From assembly GCA_020356065.1 (NCBI GenBank), contig CP070632.1, forward strand, positions 1,145,030 through 1,201,660: a stretch of DNA of 56,631 bases, given 5' to 3'. The notes beneath the pieces are model-generated. The model did not search any database and had not been told where the DNA came from. It was given only the letters and a program-made list of their open reading frames with translations. Source of the stretch: Nitrospiraceae bacterium (GTDB taxonomy: Bacteria; Nitrospirota; Thermodesulfovibrionia; UBA6902). Both the position numbers and the translations under genes were made by a program. Within the stretch, counting starts at the first letter, position 1; each line of letters begins with the position of its first letter. Below are positions 36,832 through 45,192 of the stretch, piece by piece.

Positions 36832-37204
36832 AGACAATCTGATTCTGGCCGATTACTTTTCATACATAACAGAGACGTATGGAAATGTTGATACTGCCCA
36901 CACCATCGCGGTTGCCCTTAAGAAGCTGACTGATAATACGTACGATGTGATTATCTTTGATGTCAGACTGCCCGCCATGAACGGCATAGCGTTTTTTAAG
37001 AAAGCGAGGGGTCTGGATCCAGCGATAAAAAAGAAGTTTTTATTTTTTATACATACGGCCTTTAAAAAACAGATCAAATTTATGCACAGCAATCACATTC
37101 GGTTCATAAGAAAGACCTTACAGTCTGAGGATATTAAGTGTGCACTCGAAGAAATGCTATATCAAAGCAGGTCTTGCTGTAAGTCATTAAGCCACATAGC
37201 GTAA
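36800..37204 (+). CDS. Single-domain response regulator (receiver only)
   Basis: 134 residues from ATG 36800. Receiver signature: ILIIEDN with acidic residues at 11-12, phospho-acceptor Asp54 in IIFDVRLPAMNG, Thr in FIHTAF, and a Lys near RKTL. No output domain follows, only a short Cys-containing tail. It may act as a phosphorelay carrier or bind a partner. The longer frame back to 36740 has no supporting start. It is coupled to the acidic exported protein and may share its sigma-54-like promoter. Confidence 0.8.
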   Translation: MIPKKNILIIEDNLILADYFSYITETYGNVDTAHTIAVALKKLTDNTYDVIIFDVRLPAMNGIAFFKKARGLDPAIKKKFLFFIHTAFKKQIKFMHSNHIRFIRKTLQSEDIKCALEEMLYQSRSCCKSLSHIA

Positions 37205-37361
37205 ATAACAGGTTGATTTCGTACATCATTCAGGAGCCCGTTTAATGTTAAGAGGCATTGTTAATTTATTTGAAACACAAACATTTTTATTTCATTGAGA
37301 ACGATGACAGGCAGGACATCCATGTGCATTCCTTATCAATAAACAGCGATAACATGAGACA

Positions 37362-38591
37362 ATGAAAGAAGAATTCACCATGTATGGTCACCCCTCAGTT
37401 TTGAAAACGATTGGATTGCATTTAATTGCAATGTTCGTGTTAATATGGCCGGTAAAATCAAGTGCCATTCAGGATAGCACATACTCTATTACTCCTCCCC
37501 CCGGACACGGCACCGCACGTGATGATAATACAGACAAAGCTGAAACCGCACCTTTTAACGTTTCCGTTATACAGAGAGGTGACTGGGAGCCACCCGATTT
37601 CCTGCTGATAGTTGAGAACGAAGAGTGGCAGGACTCCGTTGATACGATTATCCATGCCGCACATAAAGACATGACACCTGTCTTTATTTTAATAGACAGT
37701 GATGATGAAGGGTACGCTGACGACATACTGCATGAAGATCAGGGCAATGAGAATTACCTGAATCTTTCCCTCGATTCTCCATGGATCCGCGACTATGGCC
37801 CCCTGCAGGTAAAGTCAAATAACCGATATGTGAAATGGATAGATTTCTTTTACTCGGGCGACCGTATTCATGACGATACGGTTCCGGATCAGCTTGCAAA
37901 ACAGATGGGTATCTCCATAGAGCACGGGGACTACTATCTTGACGGGGGCGCTGTCATAAGTAACGGCAATGGACTGTGTGCGATAACTGAAATGAGCCTG
38001 CAAGAAGCATCAGTGGATCCGCATTATCCTGAAGAATTTGAACGTTTTCGAAATATCCTCGGGTGTAAGGGGCTGGCTGTACTCCCGGCCCTTACAGGCG
38101 AACCCACGGGACACGCTGACATTATCGCCCAGTTTCTGTCTCATGACGTAGTTGCAGTGGCAATGACTGATCAGGATGAACAGCAAGTGATATCAGCAGA
38201 ACTGGAAGAATCTGTCAGATTACTGAAAAAAGCGGCCGCTGACATTGTTCAGCCATTAAAAGTCATTCGACTACCATTGATTGTGGAAAACGAATTTTTT
38301 TATTCATATATAAATGGAACACGACTGAAGTATATCTATTTAATGCCATCATTCAGTTCCGTGCCACTGGAAATTGAATATCTCGCTGTTAATGCGTTAC
38401 AATCCGCACTGCCGGATATAGAAGTGTCATTAGTTCCGGCAGATAGAATCGTTAAGAAGGGAGGAGCTGTCCACTGCATAACCCTGGGACTCAACCTTCC
38501 GGGGAGTGCTGAAGATATCCAGTACTGGGTTAAGAACACCCTGAAATCTTTTTTTATCAGGCATGATTCTCTTAAATTGAGAGGATCTTGA
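37362..38591 (+). CDS. Exported agmatine deiminase / peptidylarginine deiminase family protein
   Basis: A 409-residue protein (or 403 from ATG 37380) with an N-terminal signal-like helix (IGLHLIAMFVLIWPVKSSA). Catalytic features of the guanidino-modifying enzyme fold: SPWIRDYGPL, YYLDGGAVISNGNG, the catalytic His in GEPTGHADII, and the nucleophilic Cys near the C-terminus in KGGAVHCITLGLN. These hydrolyse agmatine or peptidyl-arginine to citrulline derivatives plus ammonia. The export signal makes a periplasmic peptidylarginine-type or guanidino-compound role more likely than cytoplasmic polyamine synthesis, but the substrate is not resolved. Confidence 0.82.
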   Translation: MKEEFTMYGHPSVLKTIGLHLIAMFVLIWPVKSSAIQDSTYSITPPPGHGTARDDNTDKAETAPFNVSVIQRGDWEPPDFLLIVENEEWQDSVDTIIHAAHKDMTPVFILIDSDDEGYADDILHEDQGNENYLNLSLDSPWIRDYGPLQVKSNNRYVKWIDFFYSGDRIHDDTVPDQLAKQMGISIEHGDYYLDGGAVISNGNGLCAITEMSLQEASVDPHYPEEFERFRNILGCKGLAVLPALTGEPTGHADIIAQFLSHDVVAVAMTDQDEQQVISAELEESVRLLKKAAADIVQPLKVIRLPLIVENEFFYSYINGTRLKYIYLMPSFSSVPLEIEYLAVNALQSALPDIEVSLVPADRIVKKGGAVHCITLGLNLPGSAEDIQYWVKNTLKSFFIRHDSLKLRGS

Positions 38592-38623
38592 CCCTGGTCC
38601 CCTTGCAGGACAGCATAATTAAA

Positions 38624-38809
38624 ATGAAAAAAACTGCATCATCTATGGACACATCCATAACTGACAAAAACATTGATCAGTTTTGCTCGAGCATCGAAAA
38701 GCTGCTTACGAACATAAAATCTAAACGCAGCAAGCCGCGCACATATGACAACAGGCATGATCAGAATATGCTCGATAATGAGATGGATGATCGATTGTTT
38801 GACTTTTGA
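38624..38809 (+). CDS. 61-residue protein, paralogue of the 18778 protein
   Basis: From ATG 38624 the product starts MKKTASSMDTS and contains ITDKNIDQFCSSIEKLLTNI with K-S-K-R following, then an acidic tail ending DDRLFDF. The I-D-Q-F-C and L-L-x-x-I-K pattern matches the 51-residue protein encoded at 18778-18933. The ribosome site is weak (CAGGACAG). It lies 32 bases after the deiminase gene on the same strand. The function is unknown. Confidence 0.5.
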   Translation: MKKTASSMDTSITDKNIDQFCSSIEKLLTNIKSKRSKPRTYDNRHDQNMLDNEMDDRLFDF

Positions 38810-38899
38810 GTTACTGCAACATTGCTGACTGCATCAGCTGATGTGACCTGAAATATTTTACGAGATACCATTCTTAAAAAAAGAAAGTGTTCTTTTCGA

Positions 38900-39835
38900 T
38901 TACAGGTTAAAAGATCTGCCGATGTTGATAACAGCCATAACAAATAACATGTACACATTCATTGCCTTAAACATTGTGTAATATGTACCTGTTTCATTCG
39001 ACTTTTGCATATTATGTAATCCACACCATATGAGCCTCACCGATGCAATGCCCAGCAGACATACTTCAATGTCAGAGAGCATAATCCCGAATAACGGGAT
39101 TAAAAATAATGATACCGCAGCTGCAGCCGTCCATATGACCACAATCCTGCCGCATTGATCTCTGTTAAATATCTTGACGAAAGCAGGGGGGTCAGATTTT
39201 TTATAGTCCTCTTCATGGGAGCATAATAAAAACCAGAAGTGAGGGATCTGCCACATAAAGAAAAAGAAACATACTGGCAGTAATGCAAAGTCAATCAGAC
39301 TGCCTCCTCCTGCAACCCAGCCCATGGCAGGAGGTATGGCCCCCACAATTGCTCCCGGCACAGCAGCAAAGGCGGTTCTCTGTTTAAGATATGTGTAAAT
39401 AAGGTTGTACCAGACTAGGGCAAACATTCCAAGCCCTGAGATGGTCCAGCTTCCAGACAGAGCAATGATTGTTATCCCTGCAACAATAAGAAAGAATGCG
39501 ATATATACCGCATGGGATGACTCAACCGCACCAATGGGAACAGGCCGGAATGCAGTTCTTCTCATAAGGGCGTCACTATCTCTCTCCTGATACTGGTTAA
39601 GGGCTCCTGCACCACAGGCGAGAATAAACACCCCTGCCATCACAACGAATATCTCAGCTGATAATGCTGAGGTTGCAAGTACGCTGCCGGTAAAAGCAGA
39701 CAATGCAGCAAACATGGATATCCGAGTCTTGCACAATTGGCTATATGCCATAATCACACCAGCTTTTGTTTGGACTGTCTTATGTGTGCTGTATGATCTG
39801 TACCAGTGCCTCTTATCTATTGAATCCATGTTCAC
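38900..39835 (-). CDS. ctaB: Protoheme IX farnesyltransferase (heme O synthase)
   Basis: A 311-residue UbiA-superfamily membrane prenyltransferase with about eight to nine helices. The first Asp-rich motif reads GALNQYQERDSDALMRRT followed by RPVPIGA, diagnostic of heme O synthases. The second Asp-containing loop, HEEDYKKSDPPAF, is also present. It attaches farnesyl to heme b for heme-copper oxidases. No oxidase genes are in the window, so the terminal oxidase must be elsewhere. Alternative starts (MDSIDK at 39829, or MAYSQL further in) exist. Confidence 0.88.
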   Translation of the reverse strand: MNMDSIDKRHWYRSYSTHKTVQTKAGVIMAYSQLCKTRISMFAALSAFTGSVLATSALSAEIFVVMAGVFILACGAGALNQYQERDSDALMRRTAFRPVPIGAVESSHAVYIAFFLIVAGITIIALSGSWTISGLGMFALVWYNLIYTYLKQRTAFAAVPGAIVGAIPPAMGWVAGGGSLIDFALLPVCFFFFMWQIPHFWFLLCSHEEDYKKSDPPAFVKIFNRDQCGRIVVIWTAAAAVSLFLIPLFGIMLSDIEVCLLGIASVRLIWCGLHNMQKSNETGTYYTMFKAMNVYMLFVMAVINIGRSFNL

Positions 39836-39954
39836 TTCAAAGCTTTCATAAGGTGTCTGATCAGTTCCAACGCGTATTAAGATGTGTCATCTTTACTTGA
39901 CGGTATGCCTTCAGGGTCACCCTATGATTATAACAGAAGACTTCTATCAGGAGA

Positions 39955-40225
39955 TTAAGTGTTATATTTCTCAGATCCCTGCATATGCCGGACAGGCGTA
40001 AAACCCTTTCGTATCGTGATTTCGCTAATGCTTCTGGTATTCAAGAACTGAAGGAGATAATCCGGGCCGCCTTCCTTGGAACCGACACCGGACATGCCGA
40101 ATCCTCCATCAGGCTGTCTTTCCACCATGGTGTCTGTGATCTTTCTGTTGATGTATATTTTCCCGTCCCTCAGTTCTTTTTTTTACCTTCCGGATATAAG
40201 AGGGGCTCCTTGAATAAAGTGCGCC
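39955..40225 (-). pseudogene. 1-pyrroline-5-carboxylate dehydrogenase, C-terminal remnant
   Basis: On the minus strand the bases encode YSRSPSYIRKVKKELRDGKI, then YINRKITDTMVERQP, then GGFGMSGVGSKEGGPDYLLQF and a tail ending at TAA 39955-39957. This is the characteristic end of delta-1-pyrroline-5-carboxylate dehydrogenase (PruA/PutA C-terminal). The upstream catalytic parts are missing. An A-run of eight just before GAACTG shifts the frame by one base. It is a decayed fragment of a proline-degradation gene. The plus-strand 89-codon frame over it is a shadow. Confidence 0.8.
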
Positions 40226-40343
40226 TGCACCAGCGCTGCCTCGTTACTCAGTGACCGTGGATTCCGCATTCATGAAATCAATCTTTCGGAGTTCATAAAA
40301 GCAGGGGGAAGCGCAAAATGTCTGACGCTTCAGATATAAATGG

Positions 40344-40937
40344 TTACTTCAGCAATGAATTGACAAAGTCCCAGTTAATCAGGTGCTGAATAAAGGTGCT
40401 TAAATAATCGGGCCGCCTGTTTTGATAATCAAGATAGTATGCATGTTCCCATACATCAATAGTCAACAATGGTTTCAGTCCGTGTGCAACCGGGGTATCG
40501 GCATTGCCGGTCTTCATGATCTCCAGACGTTCCTCTTTCAGTACCAGCCATACCCAGCCGCTACCGAATTGTGCTATCCCGGTATCCTTCAGTTGTTCCG
40601 TGAATTTTTCATAACCTCCAAGATCTGCATTGATTTTATCCGCTATGGCACCAGAGGGAGTCCCCCCGCCGCCGGGTTTCATGCATTGCCAATAAAAAGA
40701 ATGGTTCCAGACCTGTGCCGCATTATTAAAAATCCCCGTCAATGAACTGTCATTTACCGCCTTCCTTATGATCGTCTCCAGGTCTTTCCCTTCAAGGTCC
40801 GTTCCCTCAATCAGTGTATTTGTCTTTTCTACATAGGTCTTATGATGTTTTCCATAATGAAACTCAAGCGTCTGCTCAGTGATGTGGGGTGCAAGTGCGT
40901 CCTTTTTAAATGGTAATTCAGGTAATGTGATAGTCAT
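40344..40937 (-). CDS. sodB: Superoxide dismutase, Fe type
   Basis: A 197-residue enzyme dismutating superoxide. Metal ligands: His in HYGKHHKTY, His in WNHSFYWQCM, and the Asp/His pair in DVWEHAYYLDY. The Gln in the AAQVWNHSFYW segment (rather than in the later QFGSGW position) favours the iron form. It is cytoplasmic, with no signal peptide. An AAGGAGG ribosome site precedes the start. With rubrerythrin it gives two oxygen-defence enzymes in this window. Confidence 0.95.
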   Translation of the reverse strand: MTITLPELPFKKDALAPHITEQTLEFHYGKHHKTYVEKTNTLIEGTDLEGKDLETIIRKAVNDSSLTGIFNNAAQVWNHSFYWQCMKPGGGGTPSGAIADKINADLGGYEKFTEQLKDTGIAQFGSGWVWLVLKEERLEIMKTGNADTPVAHGLKPLLTIDVWEHAYYLDYQNRRPDYLSTFIQHLINWDFVNSLLK

Positions 40938-41416
40938 GGTTCCTCCTTAATTTTTGAAAGATAACCTTCCTCTGAAACGCGGCCGGGAAGGGCACATATA
41001 TACCGGATTTCGAAATACCAATACTCCTGTCATAACCGCTCATTCAAAATTATATCAGGAAAACAGGATAGAGCAAACTTTTTTTATATGTTCGCCTTTC
41101 CTGGAATTTATCGGGTCTGTAAAAGGAAAAAAAATTAATATGTGAGAAATACTTCAGACCCAAGGGAAAAGCGAGTAATGATGCACTGTATTAATTGTAA
41201 AGTTAATTCGTAACACCAGACTACTCGTCGATCCATTTTACCATTGCCATTTTATATTCTCCCTGCGAGTACATCTGGTCTTCTAAAACCTGATTAGTTA
41301 TGAAGTAAAGCAGGTATGAAGAATGTGATTTAAGTATCTTTACGGCCAAATTATTTTTTTTGGGCCTAACAAGAAATAATACTAAACATGATATAATGAC
41401 GTATTTCCGGAGAGCT
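40938..41416. other. Intergenic stretch of about 480 bases
   Basis: No supported gene. A very short minus-strand frame (nine codons, MAMVKWIDE) near 41220-41255 has a GGGAGA ribosome-like site but is too small to call. No hairpin with a T-run is evident. Confidence 0.4.
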
Positions 41417-41653
41417 ATGAATATGTCAAAGTATCAAGTAATTATTCCATATCGTGAACCAACGTATGAAACCCACAGTAGTAAATCTGACGGGAAACAG
41501 TATCGCGCTCCATACACGGTTACAGCCTTATCCAAAGAAGATGCCATTAAAGAAGCCCTTGACTTGTTTGCAAAAGAAGCACTTTATTCAAATGTCGGCT
41601 GGAGGCACGACCCGGAATACGATCAGATTGAAGTGAAGATATTAGAGAAATAA
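41417..41653 (+). CDS. Small hypothetical protein
   Basis: 78 residues from ATG 41417, which has CCGGAGAG just upstream (the frame extends to 41360 without better signals). The sequence starts MNMSKYQVIIPYREP and includes VTALSKEDAIKEALDLFAKE, then WRHDPEYDQIEVKILEK. This reads like a small alpha/beta domain with a strand-helix-strand layout. No family is recognised. Confidence 0.55.
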   Translation: MNMSKYQVIIPYREPTYETHSSKSDGKQYRAPYTVTALSKEDAIKEALDLFAKEALYSNVGWRHDPEYDQIEVKILEK

Positions 41654-41823
41654 GTCCTTGATTAAGGTATATCACGAACTTTATCCGTTCCAATTGATAA
41701 TTTCCTGAAGAAAAAGTCTCTCATCTTACTCAGGAACACCCGATTACCATTATTTATCACACCCCCACATTTCAATACACTGTTATATAACTTAAATTTA
41801 TAACGCCTATAAATATTATTAAG

Positions 41824-41852
41824 TTGACAGTTCATGCGGTTAGTGATAAGTA
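41824..41852 (+). promoter_or_regulatory. Sigma-70-like promoter of the structured leader
   Basis: TTGACA at 41824-41829, a 17-base spacer, then TAAGTA at 41847-41852. Expected start near 41859, immediately before the closing helix of the GEMM-like RNA. Confidence 0.5.
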
Positions 41853-41864
41853 AGAATCAAAGAA

Positions 41865-41955
41865 TATACTCTCCTACAAAGCCAAACCTTCCATAAAATG
41901 GAGACGGAATGTATCAGGTCTTAAAAAGTGAGATGGCTGAGCTGCCGAGAGTGTA
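41865..41955 (+). ncRNA. GEMM (c-di-GMP-I)-like riboswitch candidate
   Basis: A nine-pair closing helix joins 41865-41873 (TATACTCTC) to 41947-41955 (GAGAGTGTA) with one G-U pair. Inside are the ordered elements of the GEMM-I class: AAACC; a short hairpin TCCA-TAAAA-TGGA; GACG followed by GAA; CAGGTCT; and the late segment ATGGCTGAGCTGCCGA, which parallels the usual ATGGC-AGCC-GGTTGCCGA. The usual GAAA tetraloop and CAAAGC core are not exact, so this may be a variant with altered ligand preference (c-di-GMP versus cGAMP) or a new related class. It is followed by a second hairpin (TGCCC ... GGGCA) just before the ribosome site of the 34-residue membrane peptide, consistent with translational control. 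Confidence 0.55.
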
Positions 41956-42005
41956 ATGAACGGTATGCCCGGTTTTTATTGGGCAAAAAAGGGGGAGTAC
42001 GGAAA

Positions 42006-42110
42006 ATGCGATTATTATCTACAGAAAAAACATGGGAAGGTTTGCTGCTCGCAGCTGTTATCATGTCATGTATATTGGTATTGGCTATGCTGGTGGGTAA
42101 TTATCTCTGA
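42006..42110 (+). CDS. 34-residue membrane peptide downstream of the GEMM-like RNA
   Basis: ATG 42006 has a strong ribosome site, GGGGGAG, about ten bases upstream. The peptide begins MRLLSTEKTWEGLLLAAVIM and continues as one transmembrane helix (CILVLAMLVGNYL). Its position directly behind the leader RNA suggests it is the regulated gene. A frame extension upstream (41928) runs through the RNA and is not credible. The function is unknown; small single-span peptides often tune membrane enzymes or transporters. Confidence 0.6.
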   Translation: MRLLSTEKTWEGLLLAAVIMSCILVLAMLVGNYL

Positions 42111-42212
42111 TACATAATTCGATAATTTCGGCAGATGAGGTTCTGATAATGTCAGGGGCGGAATCCCGTACACGATTCGCTTTTAATTCCGCTATACGAT
42201 TCCCCGAATCGT

Positions 42213-42845
42213 CTATCTTCCTTCCAGCGTTTTATTAATGCTCTCAACAATTGATTTTAATTCCTGGTTCTCCTTTTCCAGCTTTGTCATCCTCTGTTGG
42301 ATGTCTTCGCCTGTCATTAACGTTTCTTTTTCTTTCATTAATTGAGCCCTGAGCGCAGAAACATCAGATTGCAGCTGATTTATCAAATCTGCTGAATTGG
42401 TGATTTCATCCTGAGCCGACTGTAAATCCATCTTGAGGTTCTGATTTTCTTTTTCAAGGGAAGATATGGTGATTTCATGTTTCTCGCTTAATGACTTTAA
42501 AGCTGCTTTATCAGCATTGTCTTTTGGCTTTTGCGATTTTAACTGGCTGACGATACCCTTCAGGTCCCTGTTTTCAAGCTGTGCTTTATTTAATTGCACT
42601 TTAAGAGAGCTGAGTTCTTCTGTACGTTTTTTATCCGCTTCAGATTTTTCCTTGGCCGTTGCTGCCAGGGCCTTTAACTCTTTATTTTCTCTTTCAAGGT
42701 TTTCAAATTCCTGAACTGTTTCCTGCAGGACCTGCTTTATAGCCGGTTTTTTTACTTTTTTGTCTCCCTTCAAGCCTGTGCCGATCATGATGCCAATGAT
42801 TAAACTTGCAATCACAGCTATTATTAATTTCTTCTTATCCTCCAT
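42213..42845 (-). CDS. Membrane-anchored coiled-coil protein
   Basis: A 210-residue protein with one N-terminal transmembrane helix (KLIIAVIASLIIGIMIGTGL) after a basic start. An almost continuous alpha-helical coiled coil follows from about residue 40 to the end, with repeated Leu at heptad spacing and motifs such as LERENKELKALAA and LEKENQNLKMDLQ. There are no enzymatic motifs. It is a likely periplasmic or cytoplasmic-facing scaffold. AGGGAGG lies before the ATG. Confidence 0.6.
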   Translation of the reverse strand: MEDKKKLIIAVIASLIIGIMIGTGLKGDKKVKKPAIKQVLQETVQEFENLERENKELKALAATAKEKSEADKKRTEELSSLKVQLNKAQLENRDLKGIVSQLKSQKPKDNADKAALKSLSEKHEITISSLEKENQNLKMDLQSAQDEITNSADLINQLQSDVSALRAQLMKEKETLMTGEDIQQRMTKLEKENQELKSIVESINKTLEGR

Positions 42846-43081
42846 AACTGACCTCCCTACATACGATAGAATAAATTTTTTATAAAAAATATTTTATTAG
42901 GACAAAGATTGTGGTAATACTGCCTGTCACAAGATGTACCTGATAGTAATGATATCGTATTACTTTCCTCTTTACAAGCACTTCTCTTCCTTTTACGATA
43001 ATTATTCTTATTGAAAGCAGGAACCAGATTATGCGGACAGTTGATGCAGGATGAGTCTTGTATTAAAAACGATACGTGCAG

Positions 43082-43423
43082 TTAATAACCACTTGACATT
43101 CTGTCATATTCATACACAGCTATATATACCTGAATATTTTTTCCCCATGGGTATTTTGATAAAATTATCGGGATTTTTTCTCGAAATCTCTTAGCCAGCA
43201 TTTCTGCTTTCTGCTTCTTCTGAGTTTTTAGATCGTAATAAATTCCTACAGATACAGAGTCATCAAGTGCGATAACGGACGTACCGAATTCTTTAAACCC
43301 ATGAACATAACTGGTTACCATTAAACTTATTGCATCAGATTTATTAAACTTAACAGTCTCAGCAGTACACCATCCCGGGATGGCGCAAATCAGGATTATT
43401 ATTAATATCTTTTTCATGATCAT
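43082..43423 (-). CDS. Small exported protein of unknown function
   Basis: A 113-residue product with a signal peptide (MKKILIIILICAIPGWCTAE, from ATG 43417). The mature part contains GTSVIALDDSVSVGIYYDLK and IPIILSKYPWG, suggesting a small mixed alpha/beta periplasmic domain. There is no lipobox. No family is recognised. Confidence 0.55.
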   Translation of the reverse strand: MIMKKILIIILICAIPGWCTAETVKFNKSDAISLMVTSYVHGFKEFGTSVIALDDSVSVGIYYDLKTQKKQKAEMLAKRFREKIPIILSKYPWGKNIQVYIAVYEYDRMSSGY

Positions 43424-43731
43424 CCTTTAATTCTTTATCGTAATAAAAAAAGAAATACTTTAATAAATCAGGTTTAGAGGTGCCAGAGTCCCCGCATCTT
43501 TCAGAGTACCGGCAATTATATGAAGATGTATGACAAATGCGTTTTTATTGACATCCCATATTGCATATGATACGTTATTTGTATAAGCTCTTGAACAAAA
43601 AATCTGGATACGTCATGTATTTGTTCATCCGCAGACCAGAAGTAACCTTCCCCCTTCGTTTCTGGGGTTTTGATTTGTCTCCTCCAAGTTCATTCCTTCC
43701 ATAATGACATATATTCAGAGAGGAGAAAACA
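43424..43731. other. Intergenic stretch of about 310 bases
   Basis: Nothing coding. A possible promoter (TTGACA at 43548-43553, 17-base spacer, weak TACGTT) precedes the 43732 gene by about 160 bases. GAGAGGAG directly precedes that gene's ATG. Confidence 0.35.
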
Positions 43732-44148
43732 ATGGGGTTTTTGAATAAATTATTCAGTAAAGAAAAGGATTTTCCCGAACTGGAGACATCCAGTCCGATT
43801 GCTCAGCGGCTGGATAACTTCAGAGATGACCTTGAGCATCTTGCCAGGGACGTCAGTGATCCTATTGAGGTTGTTCCTGCTGAAGATACAGCCTATGTAT
43901 TCATCGGCAAGCCTCCTAAAAAATTCGGTATGGCCTGGATCAGGGATGGAAAGATACATAATTTCAAGACCATGGCCGAGGAAAAGGGTATTCCCGAAAT
44001 GAAACTCCAGTTGATGTCGGAGAAATTACGTAAGGCATATGAAACGAATGATACCGCAAACCGCTATTCTACTACCATTGCAGACCATAAGGTTTTGGTT
44101 ACTCGATCAGAATCTCTTGAAAAAGACCTGCGAAAGATTATTCAGTAG
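43732..44148 (+). CDS. Hypothetical cytoplasmic protein
   Basis: A 138-residue soluble, charged protein starting MGFLNKLFSKEKDFPEL, with a strong GAGAGGAG ribosome site. The middle has AYVFIGKPPKKFGMAWIRDGKIHNF, which reads as two beta strands, followed by two helices with many Lys and Glu. No recognised family. It stands alone. Confidence 0.6.
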   Translation: MGFLNKLFSKEKDFPELETSSPIAQRLDNFRDDLEHLARDVSDPIEVVPAEDTAYVFIGKPPKKFGMAWIRDGKIHNFKTMAEEKGIPEMKLQLMSEKLRKAYETNDTANRYSTTIADHKVLVTRSESLEKDLRKIIQ

Positions 44149-44318
44149 CAAACCGGGGAAACTGACACATCGATCAGACTTTTGACTGATTATTGAGGGG
44201 GTAGGCTACAGGGCTTGCCCTGATGTAAATCTGTAAATGAGATCGCATCTTAAGCTGTGACAAATAATGGCTTATGACAAGCACCAGTGAATTCTGTAAT
44301 ATTCAGTAAAATACAAGT

Positions 44319-45067
44319 ATGTGCTTATTACTGATGGCCTTTAAATATCACCCTGAATATGATCTTATCATTGCCGCAAACCGGGACGAATACCATACCC
44401 GGCCTTCAGCAGAAGCACAATTCTGGAATGATAAACCATTCTGGCAGGAAAAGACCTGCTTGCAGGCGGCACATGGATCGGCATATCAAAACATGGACGA
44501 TTTGCAGCTGTTACAAACTGTCTCGAGCAGAATCCTGATCAATTGCCTCCAAGATCCCGTGGCGCCCTTGTAATTGACTATCTTGAATCGGACAACACCT
44601 CACGTGACCATGCGCATCATGTTTTAAAAAATGGCAATGAGTATCAGGGTTTTACCCTTGTATTTGGCACAGTGAACGATCTGTACTACTGCTCTAACAG
44701 ATCGAAGAGATCTGAACAGATTAAACCGGGCATTCATGGATTAAGTAATCATCTCTTCAATGAAGGTTCTCGCAAGGTCAGGAAAGGAACGGAATCTCTT
44801 CATAAATTATTGTCCGGACCGGACAGCATATATGCTGAAGAGCTGTTTTTGTTACTTCAGGACAGGACCCTCGAAAGGCAGAGCAAGATTACAGTCGTTA
44901 AGGAAAGTCAGTCCCCGATCTTTATTAAAGGACAAGAGTTTGGAACGCGCTGTTCGACAGTCATTTTGATTGATAAAGATGGGAAGGTCCTTTTTTCAGA
45001 AAGAACCTTTTTACCGGAAGGAACTCCAGAGAAAACGGTGGAGTATGAATTCGTCTATCGAAGGTGA
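44319..45067 (+). pseudogene. NRDE/TANGO2-family protein with a one-base frameshift
   Basis: The first frame (44319-44573) has the family start MCLLLMAFKYHPEYDLIIAA followed by N-R-D-E, then goes out of frame. The second frame (through to 45067) reads LAGKDLLAGGTWIGISKHG, RFAAVTNCLEQNP, PPRSRGALVIDYL and a normal C-terminus. Joining them needs one inserted base near 44440 (after GATAAACCA). Otherwise the gene is full length, about 250 residues. It is either a recent inactivation or a sequencing/assembly error. NRDE proteins are Ntn-hydrolase-like with poorly known function. The stop codon lies within the hairpin at 45056-45076. Confidence 0.8.
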
Positions 45068-45076
45068 ACTTCGATA
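45056..45076. repeat. TATCGAAG hairpin, second copy
   Basis: TATCGAAG, five-base loop GTGAA, CTTCGATA. It matches the hairpin at 5878-5898 (loop TTGAA), including the preceding GTC. It overlaps the end of the NRDE gene, so it may act in 3'-end processing or be a short mobile palindrome. Confidence 0.55.
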
Positions 45077-45192
45077 GTGATCAATGAACATTATCCCAAA
45101 ACCTGCATATCAAACTAATCATGATACAATTGGACATACTCAGAAACTATGGTATAACTTGATATGAAATCATCATGCATAGGAGATAAAAA

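Noticed and set aside
39985-40254. 89-codon plus-strand open frame
   Set aside because: It is the antisense shadow of the P5C dehydrogenase remnant.
41963-41989. Terminator downstream of the GEMM-like RNA
   Set aside because: The TGCCC/GGGCA hairpin is followed by A-residues, not T, on the plus strand; it may instead affect the ribosome site.
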